From: Elusimicrobia bacterium GWB2_63_22 | GTDB lineage: Bacteria > Elusimicrobiota > Elusimicrobia > Elusimicrobiales > UBA9959 | Assembly (NCBI GenBank): GCA_001799735.1 | Contig: MGUA01000034.1 | Span: forward strand, 1 to 64,000 | Length of the DNA stretch: 64,000 bases | Direction of reading: 5' to 3' | Shown: positions 49,463 through 57,668 of the stretch, in pieces | How the letters are laid out: each line of letters starts with the position of its first letter | How positions within the stretch are numbered: the first letter of the stretch is position 1 | Program-made: the position numbers and the translations under genes | The notes under the pieces: model-generated | Seen by the model: the letters and a program-made list of their open reading frames with translations, nothing else | Told to the model about the DNA's origin: nothing | The model's database searches: none

Positions 49463-51373
49463 GTGAACATCCTGAAAGTCCTTCTACCCCTGCTAATCAT
49501 TATGACCGCAATTAAACCGTCAACTGCACAGGTTTCCGCGCCGCGTTCCTGGACGCTGGCCCACTTTCTGCCCGGGGATTTCAAGGGCGCCAAGACCCAG
49601 AACCTCGCCCCGGCGCCCTTCCCGGAGGCCGCCTTCACCGTGGAGAACAGTTCCAAACCGGCGCAGCTGACCTCGTCCGAAATAGAGACCCTCTTCCCCT
49701 TCGATGAGCTGCTGCTCTCCGCCGACGCCGTTTTCTCCGGCAGCGGCGAGCTGGAGGCCGAGGCCCAGGTAAAGGCCGGCGGCACCTGGAGCCCCTGGTT
49801 CAGCTACGGCCGCTTCAATCCCCCCGCCGGCGGGACCAGCGTAAAGGACCAGCAGAACGATTTCGGCAGGATGGACGTGGACGTGCTCAAGCTCAAGCAG
49901 AAAGCCACGGCCTTCCGCTACCGCCTGACGCTTACCCCGGGCGCCGGCTCGCGGGCCGCGCTGCGCCTGGCGGCGGCCTCCTACACGGACTCCTCCGCGC
50001 CGTACAGCCAGGCAGACGCCGCGGCCAAACCGGCGCCGTTCAGCCCGGCGCGGGTAAAGGCTCCGGCCTTCTCGCAGATGATACAGCAGGTAAACTACGC
50101 CGGCGACATCTGCAGTCCGGTCTCCCTCGCCATGACCCTGTCGAGCCTGGGCGGAAAGGCCGAACCGCTGCCTACCGCCGCGGCGGTGCTCGACTCGGCC
50201 GAGAACATCTACGGCAACTGGTTCCTCAATACCGCCTATGCCGGCTCGCGCGGCTTCTACGCCTTCCTGGCCCGCCTCAACACCCTGGAGGAGGCGCGCG
50301 CTTTCATCCAGGCCGGCTCGCCGGTAATAGCCAGCGTCACCTTTGGCCCGGACGAACTTAAGAACTCCCCCCTCAAGAAGACCCGGGGGCACCTGCTGGT
50401 GATCACCGGCTTCGACGCCAAGGGCGACGTAATAACCCACGACCCCGCCGCCCCGGAGCAAAAGACCGTAGAACGCGTCTATAAACGCGCCGAGTTCGCC
50501 GCGGCCTGGCTGAAGAACAAGTACGGCACGGCCTACATCGTGACCAAAGACCTCAACCGCTTCCTCGCCGTTAAAGCCAATATGACGGAGCTGTACGCCA
50601 TGCCCCCCAAGGACAAGGCCGAGCGCGGCAAGCTGATAGAAAGCCAGCTGCTCTTCAACGAGCGGGCCGAACTGCTGGAGACCGCCGGCCCCTGGGCCCG
50701 CGCCCGCGCCGTAGAGCAGCGCAGCCTGAAGACCGACGGGAAGACCCTCTCCCCCTACGAAGGCTGGCTGGAGCTGGACTCGCTGGCCTTCAGCCTGCCG
50801 CAGGTAGCCACAGCGGTGGTGAAGACCAAGACCGCCATGGCCGGCGGCACCGAGATCTCCATGGGCGTAAAGCTGCGCGTGGCCGGAGGCCTGGCCCTGC
50901 CGGCGGGCCGGCTGGCGGCCAAAGACCTGAACCAGCTGCCGCAGAAAACCCCCGCGGCCGGGCTGCGCGGCAAGATAATGACCTCCGCCCGGGCTTTCCT
51001 CGGCGACAAATATTACTGGGGCGGCCGCTCGGCCTGGGGCATAGACTGCTCCGGCCTGGTGAACCTGGCCTACCGGGCCTGGGGCCTGGACCTCCCCCGC
51101 AACGCCGGCGACCAGTTCGCCGCGTCCAGGAGCGTGGCCAGGGAAAACCTGCAGCCGGCGGACCTGATCTTCTCCTCGGACGCCAACCGCCCGGGCGCCA
51201 TTACCCACGTTATGCTCTACGCCGGCGGGGGCCGCCTGGTGGAGGCCACCGGCGACAGCAACTCCGTGCGCGAGGTGACTTTCGCGGAAAAATTCGGCGC
51301 CGACTTCAAGAAGGCCAGGAACGGCATGGTCTCGCAGGGCAAGAAGATCTTCTTCCGCCGCGTGCTGAACTGA
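49463..51373 (+). CDS. Exported double peptidase: C39-like and NlpC/P60 domains
   Basis: 636 residues. Signal peptide (1-22), beta-rich N-terminal domain (about 25-175), a C39-like papain-fold domain (about 195-365) with C217 in GDICSPVSLAM, H310 in RGHLLVITGFD and D327 in ITHDP, a spacer with an SH3-like stretch (about 430-490), and an NlpC/P60 domain (about 500-636) with C529 in GIDCSGLV and H582 in THVMLYAG. NlpC/P60 enzymes cut peptidoglycan stem peptides. The start is a GTG at 49463 with a weak ribosome-binding site. Confidence 0.88.
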   Translation: MNILKVLLPLLIIMTAIKPSTAQVSAPRSWTLAHFLPGDFKGAKTQNLAPAPFPEAAFTVENSSKPAQLTSSEIETLFPFDELLLSADAVFSGSGELEAEAQVKAGGTWSPWFSYGRFNPPAGGTSVKDQQNDFGRMDVDVLKLKQKATAFRYRLTLTPGAGSRAALRLAAASYTDSSAPYSQADAAAKPAPFSPARVKAPAFSQMIQQVNYAGDICSPVSLAMTLSSLGGKAEPLPTAAAVLDSAENIYGNWFLNTAYAGSRGFYAFLARLNTLEEARAFIQAGSPVIASVTFGPDELKNSPLKKTRGHLLVITGFDAKGDVITHDPAAPEQKTVERVYKRAEFAAAWLKNKYGTAYIVTKDLNRFLAVKANMTELYAMPPKDKAERGKLIESQLLFNERAELLETAGPWARARAVEQRSLKTDGKTLSPYEGWLELDSLAFSLPQVATAVVKTKTAMAGGTEISMGVKLRVAGGLALPAGRLAAKDLNQLPQKTPAAGLRGKIMTSARAFLGDKYYWGGRSAWGIDCSGLVNLAYRAWGLDLPRNAGDQFAASRSVARENLQPADLIFSSDANRPGAITHVMLYAGGGRLVEATGDSNSVREVTFAEKFGADFKKARNGMVSQGKKIFFRRVLN

Positions 51374-51397
51374 GTCCCGGCCCCGGGAACGGACCTT

Positions 51398-52039
51398 ATG
51401 GCTACCGAAACAAAGAACCAGACCGGCCGGCTAGTCAGCGCGCTGAAGAAAGCCTACCCGGACGCCTATTGCTCGCTGGACCACCGCAGCCCTTACGAGC
51501 TGCTGATGGCCACCATCCTCTCGGCGCAATGCACCGACGAGCGGGTGAACATGGTGACGCCGGCGCTGTTCAAGAAATATCCCGGCCCAGCCGCCATGGC
51601 CGCCGCCCCCCTCCCCGAGTTGGAACGGCTGGTACACTCCACCGGCTTCTATAAGAACAAGGCCCTCTCGCTCAAGGAGGCCTCCAGGGAGATAACGGAA
51701 AAATTCAACGGCCAGGTGCCGCGCACCATGGACGAATTGCTGACCCTGCGCGGCGTGGCCAGGAAGACCGCCAACGTGGTGCTGGGCTCGGCCTACGGCA
51801 TAGCCGCCGGCGTGGTGGTGGACACGCACGTCAAGCGCCTGGCCTTCCGCCTGGGCCTTTCAAAACATACCGACCCGGGCAAGATAGAGCAGGACCTGAT
51901 GAAGGCCCTGCCCAAAGAAGAGTGGATCTGGTTCGCCCACGCGCTGGTGCTGCACGGCCGCGCCGTCTGCGACGCCCGCAAGCCGCTCTGCGAAAAGTGC
52001 CCGGTCGAGAAGCTCTGCCCCAGGAAAGGCGTAAAGTAG
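51398..52039 (+). CDS. nth: Endonuclease III
   Basis: 213 residues. Helix-hairpin-helix LRGVARKTANVVLG holds the catalytic Lys, followed by the catalytic Asp in VVDTHVKRLAFRLGL. Four cysteines C191-x6-C198-x2-C201-x5-C207 make the [4Fe-4S] cluster. It removes oxidised pyrimidines and nicks abasic sites in base-excision repair. It starts 24 bp after the double peptidase gene and ends in a shared terminator. Confidence 0.97.
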   Translation: MATETKNQTGRLVSALKKAYPDAYCSLDHRSPYELLMATILSAQCTDERVNMVTPALFKKYPGPAAMAAAPLPELERLVHSTGFYKNKALSLKEASREITEKFNGQVPRTMDELLTLRGVARKTANVVLGSAYGIAAGVVVDTHVKRLAFRLGLSKHTDPGKIEQDLMKALPKEEWIWFAHALVLHGRAVCDARKPLCEKCPVEKLCPRKGVK

Positions 52040-52052
52040 GGCGCCGCCCGGG

Positions 52053-52090
52053 CAAAAAAATAAGCCGCGCTAGCGCGGCTTATTTCTTTT
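52053..52090. terminator. Bidirectional terminator between nth and the GAF-PAS gene
   Basis: A 28-bp perfect palindrome (52058-52085, arms AAATAAGCCGCGCT) has an A-run on the left and a T-rich run on the right, so it can end both convergent transcripts. Confidence 0.88.
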
Positions 52091-52103
52091 TACGCCGGGA
52101 GTC

Positions 52104-52958
52104 CTACAGGTTGGTGATGTCCTGGAAGATTATCCCGCCGCCTATCACCTTGCCGTCCACGCCCTTCATGTTAATGGAGCTGTAACCGATAACTTTTTCC
52201 TTGCCGTTTACCTTGCACTTGAACTCCTGGCGCCGCACGGTCTTGCCCTGCTTAAGCACGTCGCCGATGGCGCCGACTATGTCGGGACAGAGCTGGAAGA
52301 GTTCCACTACCGGCTTGTTGAGGTACTCTTGCCCCACCTCGAAGATCTCCGAGGCCTTGGGGTTGAAAAATATAACTTTCCCTTCCAGGTCCGCGCCGAT
52401 AAAGCCGCCGGAGAGGTTGTTGATGGTGCTCTCGCCTTTGAGGTTGAGCTGCTTTATAGTGGTGCCCAGCCTGACAATATACACGTCCCGCGCGGCCAGG
52501 GCGGTCATCATTTCGGCGCATTTCAGGTCATCCTCGGTGAAGGCCCCGGGGATGGAATTGATGAACTCCATTACGCCCAGCAGCTCGCCGTTGGCTATGG
52601 CCGGCACCGCGAGGGCCGACTTGGTCTGAAAGCCGGAGCCTTTGTCCACTTTCTTGGTGAACAGCGGGCTGTTCTCCGCGTCGTTGACCAGCACTGACTT
52701 GCGGCCTTCCGCGCAGAAACCGACCACGCCCTGGTAGCCGAAGGCGACGCCCACCAGGTCTCCCCCCACCGGGCCTATGCTCTTCTTGAAGGTAAGGCGC
52801 TTCTTGGCGTCGTCGGCCTCGAAGAAGCTGGCCGCGTGGCAGTTGACGATACCGGCGCCGCGGCGCGCCAGGTAGTCCCAAAGGGCCTCTTCGCCCTTGG
52901 CCGCCTCGGCGGGCAGGTCGGCGGCGAATTTGGAGATAAGTTCAAGGGGGTCGTTCAT
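52104..52958 (-). CDS. GAF-PAS sensory protein without an output domain
   Basis: 284 residues: GAF domain (about 1-165; GVAFGYQGVVGFCAEGRKSVLVNDAENSPLF and SALAVPAIANGELLGVMEFIN), then a PAS domain (about 170-284; NNLSGGFIGADLEGKVIFFNPKASEIF, ending GGGIIFQDIT). No kinase, GGDEF or DNA-binding part follows. It must work through a partner, or by sensing only. Its ATG overlaps the stop of the amidase gene (ATGA), linking it to peptidoglycan hydrolysis. Confidence 0.85.
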   Translation of the reverse strand: MNDPLELISKFAADLPAEAAKGEEALWDYLARRGAGIVNCHAASFFEADDAKKRLTFKKSIGPVGGDLVGVAFGYQGVVGFCAEGRKSVLVNDAENSPLFTKKVDKGSGFQTKSALAVPAIANGELLGVMEFINSIPGAFTEDDLKCAEMMTALAARDVYIVRLGTTIKQLNLKGESTINNLSGGFIGADLEGKVIFFNPKASEIFEVGQEYLNKPVVELFQLCPDIVGAIGDVLKQGKTVRRQEFKCKVNGKEKVIGYSSINMKGVDGKVIGGGIIFQDITNL

Positions 52959-54796
52959 TTTTTCACCTTCTTCTGTTCGGGCCGGCGCGGCGCGCCGAAA
53001 TACTGCAGCACGCCCTCCGCCATGGTCTCGGCCAGCTTCTTCTGGAAGGACGGGGAGTTCAGCATTTCTTCCTGGCGGGGCAGGATCATGTAGGCGTTCT
53101 CCACCAGGGCCGCCGGCATCCAGGTCATGCGGGCCACCAGGTAATCCCCGAAGCGCAGGCCCTCGTCGGGCAGCGGGATGTGCTTCAGGTAGGCACGGTG
53201 CAGGGCCGCGGCCAGGGCGCGGCTGTGGCGCTGGTAATGATAGATGGAAAAGCCGCGCGGCTGGGCGTAGGGATCCTCGCCGTCGCCGATGGCGTTGTTG
53301 TGGATGCTGATAAAAAGGTCGCCGCCCAGGTCGCGGGCTAGCTTGGGCCGGTCGGCGAGGTCTACGAACTCGTCCCCGGGGCGCGTCAGCAGCACGGCCG
53401 CGCCGAGGGCGGCCAGCTCGTCGCGGAGCCGATGCGCTATAGCCAGGTTCACGTTAACCTCGAAGGTCTCCTTGGGCCCGACCGCGCCGTCGAGCCGGCA
53501 GGCGCTGGAGGCCGGAATGGAGCTGAACTTTGCGTCCCGGAGCGGCGTTTTAGTGTCGCCGCACTTCAGCCAGGGGGAATGCCCGGGGTCCAGCACCACT
53601 TTAACGCCGGAGAGCGGCTTGGGCCAGGCCAGCGAAGGCCTGGGCCGGGCGCGCAGGTCCACCTGCAGGGTCCGGCCGCCGTTGGGATAGGAAATGTTAT
53701 AGCCCCAGAGTTCGCCAGGGCCGGTCTCAAAGTCAATCTGGACGGTGTTAATGCCCGACTGCCGGAACGAAACGTTCCTGACCAGGGTATCGGAAGAATC
53801 GTAGACCACCCAGTTGGTGCGGAGGCTGGCGTAATAGAGGGTCACGCGCAGCCCGTTCTCCAGCTCCTCGGCGATGAAAGGTATTTTCTCGTAAAGGGTC
53901 AGGGCCGCCGAAGAACCGAAATCTGTCTTTTTAAGTTTAATGGCCCCGGTCTCGGTCAGGGGGCCGCCGGAGTAGGGAGCGCCGGCCGAGGGCTGCACTT
54001 TGGAGTCCTCTACCCAGCAGTCGGCGTCAGGGGAGAGCAGCACGCGCCGCATGCCGTTGGAGCGGCCGGCCGAGGCCAGCTTTACACCTTTGGGCAGGAA
54101 CATCATGTAGCCGCCCTCGGGCGCGTTGCGCAGCACCACCGTGTCGGTGGAAGTCTCCACCATGGCGGGGGCGGAGAGCACCCGCACGCGGCCCTTAGCC
54201 TTGGCGGAGGCGCCATGGGCGAACAGGCCGCCCTTAAACCGGGCGGACGGGTAGAATTCTTTGCCCTGGTCGGCAGGCGCTATCCTGTAGACGCCGTAGT
54301 ACCGGCCGGAGCCTTGCGGCGCCTCGGCCAGCGGCGCGTCCTCCAGGAGCTTCCCAAGGGAGAAAACGCCTTCCCTGCCGGGCGTGCCGTAAAGCGAGAC
54401 CCGCACATAGTCCCCGGGCAGCACCTCGGAATCGGCGGCGCCGGCGGTGAACTCCAGGCTGACCGCGGCGGTGGAGGAGCGCTGTTCCGCCGGAACGCGC
54501 ACGCTGAGGCGGCGCTGCGCGGTGGTGCCGTCAGCCAGCTCGCCTTTAAAAAAGAAATCTCCGGGCGAGACGGGCAGGTAGGCGATAAAGCCGCCGTTGG
54601 AATGCACCTCCACCCTTTCCCCGTTTACGGTGAAAGGGACGGTGGCGGGCGAGACATTGCCGAAGACGAAGGTTTTCTGCACGGCGGGCAGCGCGGCGCC
54701 GTCGGCGGGGTAGACGAAATTTATTTCCCCGGCGCGCAGCGGTACCGCCAGGAGCGGGAGCAGCGAGAAGGAGAGCAGGGCGGAAGGAAGACGCAT
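52955..54796 (-). CDS. N-acetylmuramoyl-L-alanine amidase, AmiC type, with long N-terminal region
   Basis: 613 residues: signal peptide (1-22), beta-rich regions (23-390), and a C-terminal amidase_3 domain (395-600). Zinc and catalytic residues: DPGH406, E443/E446 in PKETFEVNVN, H499 in FISIHNN, E566 in ALVENAYMI. It cleaves the bond between MurNAc and L-alanine during cell separation. The N-terminal region may be a targeting (AMIN-like) module; residues 335-385 (TLVRNVSFRQSGINTVQIDF) look AMIN-related. Translation is coupled to the GAF-PAS protein. Confidence 0.9.
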   Translation of the reverse strand: MRLPSALLSFSLLPLLAVPLRAGEINFVYPADGAALPAVQKTFVFGNVSPATVPFTVNGERVEVHSNGGFIAYLPVSPGDFFFKGELADGTTAQRRLSVRVPAEQRSSTAAVSLEFTAGAADSEVLPGDYVRVSLYGTPGREGVFSLGKLLEDAPLAEAPQGSGRYYGVYRIAPADQGKEFYPSARFKGGLFAHGASAKAKGRVRVLSAPAMVETSTDTVVLRNAPEGGYMMFLPKGVKLASAGRSNGMRRVLLSPDADCWVEDSKVQPSAGAPYSGGPLTETGAIKLKKTDFGSSAALTLYEKIPFIAEELENGLRVTLYYASLRTNWVVYDSSDTLVRNVSFRQSGINTVQIDFETGPGELWGYNISYPNGGRTLQVDLRARPRPSLAWPKPLSGVKVVLDPGHSPWLKCGDTKTPLRDAKFSSIPASSACRLDGAVGPKETFEVNVNLAIAHRLRDELAALGAAVLLTRPGDEFVDLADRPKLARDLGGDLFISIHNNAIGDGEDPYAQPRGFSIYHYQRHSRALAAALHRAYLKHIPLPDEGLRFGDYLVARMTWMPAALVENAYMILPRQEEMLNSPSFQKKLAETMAEGVLQYFGAPRRPEQKKVKK

Positions 54797-54852
54797 AGAA
54801 CCTTTTGAGTTAAAGAAAACGAAATATAAATTTAATACCGTTCAGTTACAAT

Positions 54853-54858
54853 TATAAT
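54853..54858 (+). promoter_or_regulatory. -10 box of the LysM-barrel gene
   Basis: TATAAT 17 bp before the ATG at 54876, so the leader would be about 10 nt. No good -35 is visible. Confidence 0.45.
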
Positions 54859-54875
54859 ATATTAGAGCTTTCACT

Positions 54876-56189
54876 ATGAACAAACCGATACTCACGGCTA
54901 TCCTTTCCACCCTGCTGCTGCCGGCCGCGGCCGCCGCGTCGGATTACACTTTCATGCGCCCCTGCCCCAGGGCCAACGCCATGGGCTCGGCCTTCTCCAC
55001 CGTGGAAGGCGACGCCTGCGCGGTCTTCTATAACCCCGCCAACCTGACCACGCTGGAGAACCTGGAAGTGCGCTTCGAGACCGGCCGCCGCCTGGCCGGG
55101 GACGCCCCCGCCGGCGAGGTGGCCGCGGTCTACATTCGCCCGGTCCCCGATACCGAGGACAAAGTGGCCGGCATGGGTTTCTACAGCGTCCGCCAGCGGG
55201 GCGGCCTGGGCCTCACCTCCGTCTCTTTCAGCGTCGGCAACCGCACGGTCATAAAATACCTCCAGCAGCCCCTCTACTACGGCAGCGGAGTAAAGCTGGT
55301 CAGCCTGCGCGACGGCGAAAAAAGCCACCTCGGCCTGGGCCTGGACGCCGGCGTCCTGCTGCAGGGCAGCGGCGGCCTGCGCACCGCCCTGGTGCTGTCG
55401 GACCTGGTGCTGGGCGCCGGCAAATCCCTGGCCGGCGTCACGCTCGGCAATTCCTACCGGGTCAAGGACACCCTGCTCGTGGCGGACCTGCGCGCGCGCG
55501 GTTCCTACTCCGAAGTTTTCCTCGGCGCCGAACACCAGCTGTTCAACGGCCTGCTGCAGGCCCGCGCCGGCAAGGGCGTCTCGCTGGGCGGCGGGCAGTA
55601 CCTGGCCCTCGGCCTCGGCGTCAACACCCTCCCCTGGACCCTGGACCTGGCCTGGTCCATCCCCTGGCGCGGCTACCAGGAGAACTCCGGCTACTACGGC
55701 TTCAGCTTCGGCTACCGCTTCGGCGCCGAGACCTTCAGCGAGCGGCTGGTGGGCGACGCCGCGCGGCAGGCCGAGAGCCTCAAGAACCAGATAGACGACC
55801 TGCGCTTGCAGAAGTCCAACCTGGACTCCACCATCGCCACGGGCCGGGTGAACAAGAGCATGCTGGAGACCGACCTGACCCTGCTGCAGAGCCGCATGCG
55901 CGAGGCCGAGACCAACCTCAAGGAGATCCAGGTGCAGGCGGTGGAAGCCCTGTACAGAAAAGAGAATCCCCCGCCGCAGAAAAAGTACGTCCCCCCGGCG
56001 CCGGAACGCTGGCCCAAGCTGTACAAGGCGGCCCCCGGCGACACGCTGCGCTCCATCGCTGGCAAATTTTACGGCAACCCCAGCCTCTGGGAGCTCATCT
56101 ACGACGCCAACCAGAAGAATATTTCCAAAGGGGCGCCGGTGGAGGGCGCGGTGCTCACCATCCCCCCGCCCCCGTCGAGGATAAAATAG
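54876..56189 (+). CDS. Outer-membrane beta-barrel with coiled coil and C-terminal LysM
   Basis: 437 residues: signal peptide (1-21), a beta-barrel (about 22-290) starting MRPCPRANAMGSAFSTVEGDACAVFYNPANLT, the start pattern of PorV/FadL-like barrels, a coiled coil (about 295-355, with LKNQIDDLRLQKSNLDSTI) and a LysM domain (about 383-430; YKAAPGDTLRSIAGKFYGNPSLWELIYDANQ). The LysM would bind peptidoglycan and tether the outer membrane to the wall. The next gene begins 4 bp later. Confidence 0.82.
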   Translation: MNKPILTAILSTLLLPAAAAASDYTFMRPCPRANAMGSAFSTVEGDACAVFYNPANLTTLENLEVRFETGRRLAGDAPAGEVAAVYIRPVPDTEDKVAGMGFYSVRQRGGLGLTSVSFSVGNRTVIKYLQQPLYYGSGVKLVSLRDGEKSHLGLGLDAGVLLQGSGGLRTALVLSDLVLGAGKSLAGVTLGNSYRVKDTLLVADLRARGSYSEVFLGAEHQLFNGLLQARAGKGVSLGGGQYLALGLGVNTLPWTLDLAWSIPWRGYQENSGYYGFSFGYRFGAETFSERLVGDAARQAESLKNQIDDLRLQKSNLDSTIATGRVNKSMLETDLTLLQSRMREAETNLKEIQVQAVEALYRKENPPPQKKYVPPAPERWPKLYKAAPGDTLRSIAGKFYGNPSLWELIYDANQKNISKGAPVEGAVLTIPPPPSRIK

Positions 56190-56192
56190 CTT

Positions 56193-57332
56193 ATGTTCAA
56201 TACCATCCAGGTGATCTGCGCTTCCGAAAAGGACAAGCTGATCCTGCGCGGGATCTTTAAGAACCTCGGCGCCGACGCCGTGTTCGCCTCCGACCTCAAC
56301 GACGCGCTGGCCGTGTTCGAAAAGGCCCGCCCGGCCGCGGTGTTTACCGCCGACGGCGGCGAGCCCCCGGTGGAGATCCAGCTGCGCGAGATCCGGCGCG
56401 TCGCCCCCTTTATCCCGGTCATTCCCCTCCTCAAGCGCCGCGACGCCACCCGCGCCGTGGAACTGATGAAAGCCGGGGCGATGGACTGCGCGCAGAGCCC
56501 CTGGACCGAGGAGGAGCTGCGCCCGCTGTACCGCAAAGCCGTGCGCCTGACCGGCACCCCGCTGGAACTGGACTCCTCGGCCCTCCGCCGCCGGCGCCGC
56601 TCGGCCGCGCTGGCCCTGGCGGCGTTCTTCGCCTTCGCCGGCTTCTCGGGCGGGCTCTACTACGGGTACAAGAAGTATTCCCCCAAGGCCTCCCACCCGC
56701 ACACCTTCTCCCTGCCCTACGCGCACCCCACCGGCATAGTGATAAAGAAGGACGCGGTGCTCATCAGCGACTGGTTCAGCCAGGGGCTATACGAGCATTC
56801 CTTCAAGAATTTCAACATTACCAAGGTGACCAGCCTGCCGCAGGTCACCCCGGCGGCCATGACCGCCTCCCAGGACGCGCTGTGGCTGGCCGGGGTCAAC
56901 GGCGTAATAGAGCGGCGCCTGCTGGACGCCCGCTACACCCAGGTCTCGCGCACCCCAGCGCTTTCCCCCGTCCCCGACGGGGCCTGCTTCGACGGCCTGT
57001 ACTTCTGGACAGTCCATTCGGCCTCGGGCGTCATCACCAAGCGCATGCCCGGCGACGCGCTGACCGAGATGAAGAAGTTCAAATACCCCGGCAAAAAGCT
57101 CACGGCCTTCACCTGCGATACGCGCTTCCTGTGGGCCGCCGACCCGGACCTGAAAGCCGTGGTGAAGATGTCCCTCGACGACCCGGAGAGGATCCTGGTC
57201 CGGAGCGACCTGGACGCCTACGCCTCCAGGACCCTTAAGATAACCGCCATGGCGGCTCGCGACGGGCGGCTGTGGTTCGCGGGAGAGGACGGGGGCCGCG
57301 GCCTCGCGTTCTACCGGGATGAACCTAAATAG
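56193..57332 (+). CDS. Degenerate receiver-TM-beta-propeller protein
   Basis: 379 residues: a receiver-like domain (1-115) that lacks the acidic pair after beta-1 and the conserved Lys (SPW where KP is normal), one membrane helix (about 135-155) after an Arg-rich stop (LRRRRRSAA), then a repetitive beta domain of about 220 residues (YAHPTGIVIKKDAVLISDWFSQGLYEH, ITAMAARDGRLWFAGEDG) that looks like an NHL/SMP-30 propeller. Topology puts the pseudo-receiver in the cytoplasm and the propeller outside. I know no named family with this arrangement. Confidence 0.75.
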   Translation: MFNTIQVICASEKDKLILRGIFKNLGADAVFASDLNDALAVFEKARPAAVFTADGGEPPVEIQLREIRRVAPFIPVIPLLKRRDATRAVELMKAGAMDCAQSPWTEEELRPLYRKAVRLTGTPLELDSSALRRRRRSAALALAAFFAFAGFSGGLYYGYKKYSPKASHPHTFSLPYAHPTGIVIKKDAVLISDWFSQGLYEHSFKNFNITKVTSLPQVTPAAMTASQDALWLAGVNGVIERRLLDARYTQVSRTPALSPVPDGACFDGLYFWTVHSASGVITKRMPGDALTEMKKFKYPGKKLTAFTCDTRFLWAADPDLKAVVKMSLDDPERILVRSDLDAYASRTLKITAMAARDGRLWFAGEDGGRGLAFYRDEPK

Positions 57333-57636
57333 CGCCGACTCTTATATCCCGGCGGAGATAAAGACTTCGCTGGACCTGCCGCCCCTCTGGGGCCGGCTGG
57401 GCTCGCTTTCGCCCGGCGAGGCGGAACTGGTCAGCCACTTCGAGCTGCCGCGGGGCAAGGTAATAGCGCTGTCCTTCCAGCTCGGCCGCTCGGCCTTCGA
57501 GGAGATCCGAGCCAGGATAAAGAAAGTCCTGCGCGACGAGGACGGCTATTACAATTACTCCCTGGTCTTCCTGGACCCGGCCCAGGCCGAGCTGTTAAGG
57601 GCCGCCATCGCAGGGACTCTCCCCCCGTCCGTTTGA
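57319..57636 (+). CDS. Small protein of unknown function
   Basis: 105 residues, soluble, no signal peptide. It has a short proline-rich N-terminus and a helical C-terminal half with LPRGKVIALSFQLGRSAFEEIRARI and YNYSLVFLDPAQAELLRAAI. Family unknown. It overlaps the end of the propeller gene by 14 bp and so is probably in the same operon. Confidence 0.65.
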   Translation: MNLNSADSYIPAEIKTSLDLPPLWGRLGSLSPGEAELVSHFELPRGKVIALSFQLGRSAFEEIRARIKKVLRDEDGYYNYSLVFLDPAQAELLRAAIAGTLPPSV

Positions 57637-57655
57637 GGCCACCCCGTAATAAAAC

Positions 57656-57661
57656 TATAAT
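57656..57661 (+). promoter_or_regulatory. -10 box predicting a leaderless AsmA-like mRNA
   Basis: TATAAT ends 7 nt before the ATG at 57669 with no room for a Shine-Dalgarno site, so transcription should begin at the start codon. Confidence 0.6.
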
Positions 57662-57668
57662 TTAGCGG

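Noticed and set aside
54852-56726. 624-codon minus-strand frame opposite the LysM barrel gene
   Set aside because: Shadow frame; the plus strand has a signal peptide, barrel, coiled coil and LysM motif.
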